Origin: Baffinella frigidus
Lineage: Eukaryota > Cryptophyceae > Cryptomonadales > Baffinellaceae
Direction: 5' to 3'
Length of the DNA: 10,748 bases
Assembly: GCA_026770585.1 (NCBI GenBank)
Contig: MU646420.1
Location: forward strand, 265,796-276,543
Shown: positions 6,951 through 10,748 of the stretch, piece after piece
How positions within the stretch are numbered: position 1 is the first letter of the stretch
How the letters are laid out: every line of letters starts with the position of its first letter
Translations under genes and position numbers: made by a program
The notes under the pieces: generated by a model
Told to the model about the DNA's origin: nothing
What the model saw: only the letters and a program-made list of their open reading frames with translations
Databases searched by the model: none

Positions 6951-7125
6951 TCGCCATAGCTCCTGAAGCGAGAGAGAGGGAAGGATGGGTTGCGGAGCGA
7001 GCGCTGCAGATAGAGCGCGTGTCGTGCCGGGGGAGCCTCTGGTGGAGAAAGGGTCGAGCCCGAAACGAAGCAAATCGGACGAGAAAGCCCGTCTGAAAAC
7101 CAGGAGGGCCATCGCGGCTGCCATG
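6951..7125 (-). repeat. Dispersed GSPGTTR repeat, copy 3 (inverted)
   Basis: Read on the minus strand: MAAAMALLVFRRAF, then RFGLDPFSTRGSPGTTRALS, AALAPQP and QELWRYPPN. It matches copy 2 over most of its length in the same frame but lacks the stop, so its frame continues to 6753. It lies about 500 bases from copy 2 in opposite orientation. Confidence 0.6.
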
Positions 7126-7157
7126 AAACAACCGGGGGGGGCAGGAGGGCAACGCGG

Positions 7158-7501
7158 ATGAGTGGCACGCACGTGGGTGTGTTCGACTGCACGGTCGAGG
7201 CCAACTCGACGGCGCGGAGCGGGAAGGAGGGGTGGGATCGGGGGGAGCAAGTGTAGGGACAGGTGCGAAAGCGCTGCGTGCGCGCCCTGCAGGGAAGCGC
7301 GCGTCTCGAGGAGGGTAGGCGTAGGTGCGCCGTGTTGCGAGCGATGTGCCCGAGTACATGGCTTGCTCGAATGTAAAGTCCGGCAACGTTTTGAGCGAGA
7401 CCTGTACGCTGGAGGTCGCTCCTTGAGGTCCTTTAGGTTCTTCGAGCTCCCAACATAGGCGGACACTGGAGCTGGTCTCGCCCTACGTCGACAAGTATTG
7501 A
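7158..7501 (+). CDS. Possible small split gene, unrecognised
   Basis: Three coding-like stretches follow each other. At 7158-7256, ATG is followed by SGTHVGVFDCTVEANSTARS and reaches TAG 7254. At 7325-7414, after a tag acceptor, the frame reads VRRVASDVPEYMACSNVKSG and SETCTLE, with possible donors gtaaagt (7373) and gtcgct (7415). At 7459-7501, after catag, it reads RTLELVSPYVDKY and stops. Third positions are GC-rich and amino-acid use is protein-like. Phases do not join cleanly in every combination, so the model is tentative and no family was recognised. Confidence 0.28.
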
Positions 7502-7540
7502 GCGCTGCACGCTCGCACACCGCCTTCTGGCAAGGCCCTT

Positions 7541-7640
7541 GGCTCTTGAGGGCTGGCCCCCATCTCCCGCCCCTTCTTTTCTGGGCTCTTGAGGTCTGGC
7601 CTCCATCTCCCGCCCCCTCTCTTCTGGGCTCTCGGGGTCA
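7541..7640 (+). repeat. 43-bp tandem repeat, 2.3 copies
   Basis: Units start at ggctctt 7541, 7584 and 7627. Each full unit contains ggctcttgagg-ctggcc-ccatctcccgcccc and a pyrimidine tail; the third copy is cut after about 14 bases. Confidence 0.75.
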
Positions 7641-7688
7641 GCTCGGCCCAGTCTTGCTAGTCACTCATAACATGGAGGGACACCGGAA

Positions 7689-7809
7689 TACAGGGGTACC
7701 TCGCTCATCAGAAAGCGCATCCCCCTAGGTCCCTACAGTAGGCCTGTGCCTAGGGCCCTATGGCGATCCTAGGGGGGTGGGTGTTTCTTATGCGCGAGGT
7801 ACCCCTGTA
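7689..7809. mobile_element. 121-bp palindromic MITE-like element, copy 2
   Basis: Same length and termini as the element at 4135-4255 (tacaggggtacctcgctcat and inverted end), about 90% identical by eye. TA flanks both ends. The two copies differ on each arm independently, for example single changes in the inner parts of both terminal repeats. Confidence 0.8.
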
Positions 7810-8165
7810 CACAAACAAAAACATGGTTCGACCTGGGCGAATCCCGCAGAGAAAACACGAAACAGGCCAAGGAGACTTGACGTGCCTCAGTTGTATCAAC
7901 TCTCATTTAGAGCTTAGAGAAAGTGATTTGGGGAGAGGAAGATGGGCGCACTGCCCCTTGCTCTTGCTCGACCAACCTCATTTGCGTGTCCGCATTCTTT
8001 TTAATCGTTCAAGTTGTCAGAGGCGACACCAGCGTCGCCCACTCTTTTTTCACACTTTGTTGTCCTCCTTCTGTTTTATGAAATACAAAAAAAAATCACC
8101 AAGTTGAACTGTTTAAACGTTTTGTCTTCTGCGACAGACGCTTCAACCTCAGGAGTCAAAACGTT
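7810..8165. other. No recognisable gene
   Basis: Directly after MITE-like copy 2. No conserved frame, RNA motif or repeat was identified; an A-tract lies near 8088-8096. Confidence 0.4.
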
Positions 8166-8234
8166 ATCCCTCAAGTGGCCACGCGGACATCCCTTAAGTG
8201 GCCACGCGGATATCCCTTAAGTGGCCAGGCTCCG
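8166..8234 (+). repeat. 23-bp tandem repeat, three units
   Basis: Units begin at 8166, 8189 and 8212, each atccct(c/t)aagtggcca followed by cgcgga or ggctcc. The same word, atccctcaagtggc, forms the nested inverted repeat of the fold-back element at 3717-4051, and aagtggccag recurs at about 10642-10651. Confidence 0.8.
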
Positions 8235-8357
8235 CGAGGTTGCACATCGCAGACTTGATTAGATCCTTTATTATCCGCATTCCGGGTTTTGAAACACACG
8301 TCTACCGCGAGAGGCGACGCTTCTGCAGCGCGATCCTCCCCGCGTCCCTGCGATCTC

Positions 8358-8507
8358 ATCCGGGAACATGTTTAATTTAAACGAAAATGGCTTATCAAAC
8401 CAGATGCTGGCCCTAATTAAATTTACTTAGGGCCCTAATTGACCTTCGTCTGACTCCTATGAACAAATAGGGATCCATTTTCTTTTGAATTAAACATGTC
8501 CCCGGAT
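8358..8507. repeat. 150-bp inverted repeat, about 33-bp arms
   Basis: Left arm 8358-8390 (atccgggaacatgtttaatt and following) pairs imperfectly with right arm 8475-8507 (aattaaacatgtccccggat). The inner part is AT-rich with ccctaatt and ttagggccc. It fits a non-autonomous fold-back element; no target duplication could be fixed. Confidence 0.75.
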
Positions 8508-8689
8508 TAGTTCGAAGCGTGAGGGCTTCAGAAGAGAGACCCTCAATCATTCCAACACGCCCGCCATGTCATCAACCCCACGGAGGGCGCACGCTAGAGC
8601 TTACGGTTGAGAAAGCCAGGGTTCGCTTCCGTTTCGTTCTAAGGTGTTGTACGATGTCTGCGGCGCCAAGGGTTTCGGGTTTCGATCTT

Positions 8690-8846
8690 GAGGGTTTAGA
8701 TAGAGGGTTTAGATAGAGGGTCTATATAGAGGGTGTGGGTGGAGGGTTTAGATCGAGGGTTTGGATGGAGGGTTTAGATAGCGGATTTTTAAAAGAGGGT
8801 TTAGATGGAGGGTTTAGACGGAGGGGTCAGATAGAGGGGTTGGATC
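8690..8846 (-). repeat. 14-bp tandem array containing the telomere-type word
   Basis: The unit is approximately agggtttagatagg/gag, repeated about eleven times with substitutions and one irregular block (gcggatttttaaaa). The gggtttag core and the length of two heptamers suggest a higher-order form of the TTTAGGG repeat. The G-rich strand is + here, unlike in the PA14 introns, which agrees with a minus-strand gene in this half of the window. Confidence 0.75.
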
Positions 8847-8849
8847 TTG

Positions 8850-8945
8850 GATCGTGCGCACCGGAGATAGCGGGAGAGGCGAAGGAGACGCACGCGCGCT
8901 CGCGTGGATGTGCCGAGGACCACTAGCGCCGGTCCGATTGCCGCC
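8850..8945 (-). CDS. Possible minus-strand exon-like stretch
   Basis: On the minus strand, after ggtggcag, the sequence reads AIGPALVVLGTSTRARVRLL and then RLSRYLR, with GC-rich third positions and a possible donor gtgcgc. AIGPxLVxL is repeated at about 9132-9170 and 9245-9270 in diverged copies, so it may be part of a repeat rather than a gene. Confidence 0.18.
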
Positions 8946-9285
8946 CTGCCACCGGGATGACCGCCATACCAAATTAGCTATGGCATAGGAAAGTGAGTAG
9001 GAGAAATTAGCTATGGCATAGGAAAGTGAATAGGAGAAATTAGCTATGGCTTAGGAAAGTGAACAGGAGAAATTAGCTATGGCATAGGAAAGCGAATAGG
9101 AGAAATCAGCTGTGGCATAGGAAAGCGTGGATGTGGCCAGGAGCACCAACGGCGGGCCGATTGCCAACCAGGGGAAGCAAACTTATCAAGGTCTCTTCTC
9201 GTCGGTACTACCGACACGGCCACCATGGGGGGGGGGGCGAGGAACACCATTGGCGGGCCGATTGATAACCTGCCTGCAAAGGCGA
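8904..9285. repeat. Three copies of a GGCCGATTG-containing repeat around the satellite
   Basis: Related stretches at about 8904-8945, 9127-9172 and 9238-9275 share ggatgtg, gga-caccaa-ggcgggccgatt and following bases. The 33-bp satellite lies exactly between the first two, as if it had expanded inside this repeat. Confidence 0.6.
8971..9127 (+). repeat. 33-bp satellite, 4.8 copies
   Basis: Units start at 8971, 9004, 9037, 9070 and 9103: aaattagctatggcatagga followed by aagtga-taggag. Copies are nearly identical, with one to four changes each; the last is truncated and most diverged. Confidence 0.9.
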
Positions 9286-9470
9286 GCGAGGTCATGAGGC
9301 GAGGTGAGAGCATAGCATGCAGCGAGAGGGGGGGGAGGGGGGAGGGAGGGAGAGAGAGAGAGAGAGAGCGAGAGAGCGAGAGAGAGAGAGAGCGTGAGAG
9401 AGAGAGCGCGAGAGAGAGCGCGCGCGGGAGAGAAAGCGAGACCTTGATAAGTCCCGACACGGCCGCCGTG
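9181..9470. repeat. GA-rich tract within short inverted and direct repeats
   Basis: A purine tract (GAGA with GCGA and G-runs) covers 9323-9440. acttatcaaggtctc at 9181-9195 is the exact reverse complement of 9438-9452. ccgacacggcc is directly repeated at 9211 and 9454. The long charged or serine/leucine frames over the tract are products of the simple sequence. Confidence 0.7.
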
Positions 9471-9639
9471 TGTGGGGTACTGAGGGGTACTGAGTGCCAC
9501 TGCGGTTCTCCCCCGCGGAGGCTAGGGTTGAGCACGGACGACGAGCATGGTTGTGCGCACTTGACACGTTGCGTCCGCGGGGGGGGCGGGTGGCACGCGA
9601 GCAAGGCCCGCAGGGGCAAGTCCAGTGTGGCCACGATTT
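9453..9639. other. No recognisable gene
   Basis: GC-rich sequence with a G-run near 9580-9588. cggaggctagggttgag at 9517-9533 also occurs at about 5357-5374, a short repeat of unknown meaning. Confidence 0.4.
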
Positions 9640-9781
9640 CATCTCGCACGATAACTGAATCAGATCCCTGATTAGTGTTTTCATTTAATTAGGAGGCATA
9701 ATTGAATTTGCGATGCCTCAACTAGTTTCTCCTATGCAAGCTCCTATTAAAAAGGAACTGATTCAGTTATCTTCCGAGATG
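9640..9781. repeat. 142-bp AT-rich inverted repeat
   Basis: Ends catctcgcacgataactgaa and the reverse complement at 9758-9781 (ctgattcagttatc, then ccgagatg) pair with few mismatches over 24 bases. Inside, aggaggcat and atgcctca form a second pair. It has the look of a short non-autonomous fold-back element. Confidence 0.75.
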
Positions 9782-9920
9782 AGATTGGTGTGCCCTGGTT
9801 CGAGAGCAGCCCCCGTACAGCAGAGAGGTTTGGGGAATCCCTGAGGGGAATCCCGGTTTGAGGGTTGCGGGTGGGTACATCCACCCTCAGCTGAGGGAAG
9901 CAGGCGGTACATCCATTCAT
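9782..9920. other. No recognisable gene
   Basis: A small hairpin (accctcagctgagggaa, 9893-9900) and a repeat of ggtacatcca (9873 and 9908) are visible. Otherwise nothing is recognised. Confidence 0.35.
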
Positions 9921-10030
9921 TACGGTTTGAGGTTTATGGTTTAGGGTTTATGGTTTATGGTGTAGGGTTTACGGTTTACGGTTTACGGTTTACGGTTCGG
10001 GGTTTAGGGTTGAGGGTTCAGAGTTTAGGG
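9921..10030 (-). repeat. GTTTAGG / GTTTACG heptamer array
   Basis: On the + strand ggtttatggtttaggg passes into four or more units of ggtttac and back to ggtttaggg, ending in a G-run. On the minus strand these are CCCTAAA, CCATAAA and CCGTAAA, the same class as in the PA14 introns. The array directly follows the donor of the minus-strand exon ending at 10049. Confidence 0.85.
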
Positions 10031-10048
10031 GGGGGGGCGGGGGGGCAC

Positions 10049-10362
10049 AGCCAGCCGGTCTTGTTGAAGTAGTGCCCGACTGCTGAGAGCGACACCGAAA
10101 AGTGCTGCACCATCTGATGTTTCGGGATCACGCGTATTTAATGAGGACCCCAGATGTATTTAATGAGGACCCCAGATTAACTGAGGCTGCGCTAGGTTTC
10201 GGGTTTCGGGTTTCGGGTTTCGGGTTTCAGGTTTCGGGTTTCGGGTTTCGGGTTTCGGGTTCAGGGCGTAGGGTTCCATCGGGAAACACCTCGAATTCAG
10301 AGACACCGCATGGTCATCAGGCAGGTATCGAGGAGGAACCGCGACGATTTCAGGGATTCCAT
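10049..10362 (-). CDS. Two exons of an unrecognised minus-strand split gene (partial)
   Basis: First exon (10362 to 10307, or to 10290): acceptor ccgcag, frame GIPEIVAVPPRYLPDDHA, with possible donors gtgtct and gtgttt. Second exon (10113 to 10049): acceptor acatcag, frame MVQHFSVSLSAVGHYFNKTG and W, donor gtgccc. With the donor at 10306 both join in phase 0. The intron between contains CCCGAAA heptamers with the C-rich strand as sense, and the following intron has CCCTAAA types. This is exactly the pattern of the PA14 gene. The peptide looks extracellular (beta-strand-like) but no family could be named. The gene enters from beyond the right edge; further exons were not found. Confidence 0.45.
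10134..10177 (+). repeat. 22-bp tandem duplication
   Basis: gtatttaatgaggaccccag plus two bases occurs twice, at 10134 and 10156, without mismatch. It lies within the putative minus-strand intron. Confidence 0.85.
10196..10268 (-). repeat. TTTCGGG heptamer array (CCCGAAA on minus)
   Basis: About nine near-perfect gtttcgg units with one C-to-A variant. It is the same variant as in intron 5 of the PA14 gene but on the other strand, so it is again C-rich on the presumed sense strand. Confidence 0.88.
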
Positions 10363-10373
10363 CTGCGGTTGTT

Positions 10374-10570
10374 AGAGCGTTTGCGGTAATTGTTGTCCGT
10401 TTTGGACGTACGGTTTCCCAGTTTTACGGGTTTAAAAAATGTTGTAAAGGTCGTTGAATGTTTTAAATGGACACTTCTCTGGTACAAATGAATCGGGGGG
10501 GGGGGGGATGAAAACCGGAAAACCGGAAAATCGCACTTTCAAAACGGACAACAATTACCGCAAACGCTCT
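10374..10570. repeat. Inverted repeat with perfect 30-bp ends
   Basis: 10374-10403 (agagcgtttgcggtaattgt and following) is the exact reverse complement of 10541-10570. Inside, similarity continues weakly (ccggttttcc against acggtttccc). A 13-base G-run lies at 10495-10507. The element sits next to the acceptor of the minus-strand exon at 10362. Confidence 0.85.
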
Positions 10571-10748
10571 ACCCTACCCGTCTCAGGGTTTCACACGCAT
10601 CCTGAAAGTGGTCCACTTAGTACGGTCCACTTGGTCGCCATAAGTGGCCAGGGCTTAGTCAAATAGTACCCCTCTGGGGTACTCTCTGGTGGTCGGGGGG
10701 GGCAGACAGCCCTGAAACACCAGACCCTCCACCCTCCACCCTCCACCC
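10571..10748. other. Right-end stretch without confident gene
   Basis: Several ccactt/aagtgg words form small inverted repeats at 10611-10652. gtacccctctggggtac at 10666-10682 is a short palindrome. The last 20 bases are a ccctccac tandem repeat. A possible tiny minus-strand exon after ctttcag (about 10610-10585) is too short to support. Confidence 0.4.

Noticed and set aside
6753-7520. Longest open frame of the window, 255 codons on minus
   Set aside because: It has low-complexity R/P/A/S-rich composition, no domain, and is explained partly by repeat copy 3; the opposite strand looks more coding-like.
7824-7840. ggttcgacctg as tRNA B-box (also ggttcgagagc at 9800)
   Set aside because: Neither fits GGTTCGANNCC and no acceptor stem, D arm or A-box is present at the right distance.
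9077-9684. Open frames of 104-190 codons over the GA-rich tract
   Set aside because: Their serine/leucine/arginine or glutamate/arginine runs are translations of simple GA/CT sequence in every frame.
9898-9910. aagcaggcggtac, identical to 13 bases at the exon 6 acceptor (1658-1670)
   Set aside because: Similarity ends at once on both sides, so it is probably chance and not an exon copy.

Overview
This is a eukaryotic genomic window, intron-rich and repeat-rich, with no bacterial gene organisation. The first 4.5 kb carries the 3' part of a split gene on the + strand. Its short exons (about 50-125 nt) were recognised by reading across splice sites rather than from long open frames. Joined in phase they encode about 275-280 residues: an Ig/filamin-like segment, then one PA14 domain, then a stop at 4541-4543. 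This suggests a secreted or cell-surface carbohydrate-binding protein.

Most introns of this gene are filled with heptamers related to the plant-type telomere repeat (CCCTAAA on this strand). Locally homogenised variants occur: CACTGAA, CCCGAAA, CCCCAAA and CAATAAA. The C-rich strand is nearly always the coding strand. Introns 7, 8 and 9 also hold duplicated fragments of the gene's own exons. Plant-type telomere heptamers, Ig-like plus PA14 architecture and short exons point to a unicellular alga, possibly a green (prasinophyte-type) alga. That assignment is an inference and is weak.

From 4.5 to 10 kb there is no confident gene. The stretch contains many fold-back elements: a 121-bp palindromic MITE-like repeat in two copies flanked by TA (one copy lies in intron 9), a perfect 56-bp-arm hairpin, and several longer imperfect inverted repeats. 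It also contains a three-copy dispersed repeat whose copies share a reading frame, a 33-bp tandem satellite, a 43-bp and a 23-bp tandem repeat, and a GA-rich tract. Small coding-like stretches at 5142-5310, 5988-6173 (minus) and 7158-7501 may be exons of unrecognised genes.

At the right end, two coding-like exons on the minus strand (10307-10362 and 10049-10113) are separated and followed by heptamer arrays whose C-rich strand is again the sense strand. This looks like a second, convergently oriented split gene of the same genomic style, entering from beyond the right edge. No tRNA, rRNA or CRISPR was seen.
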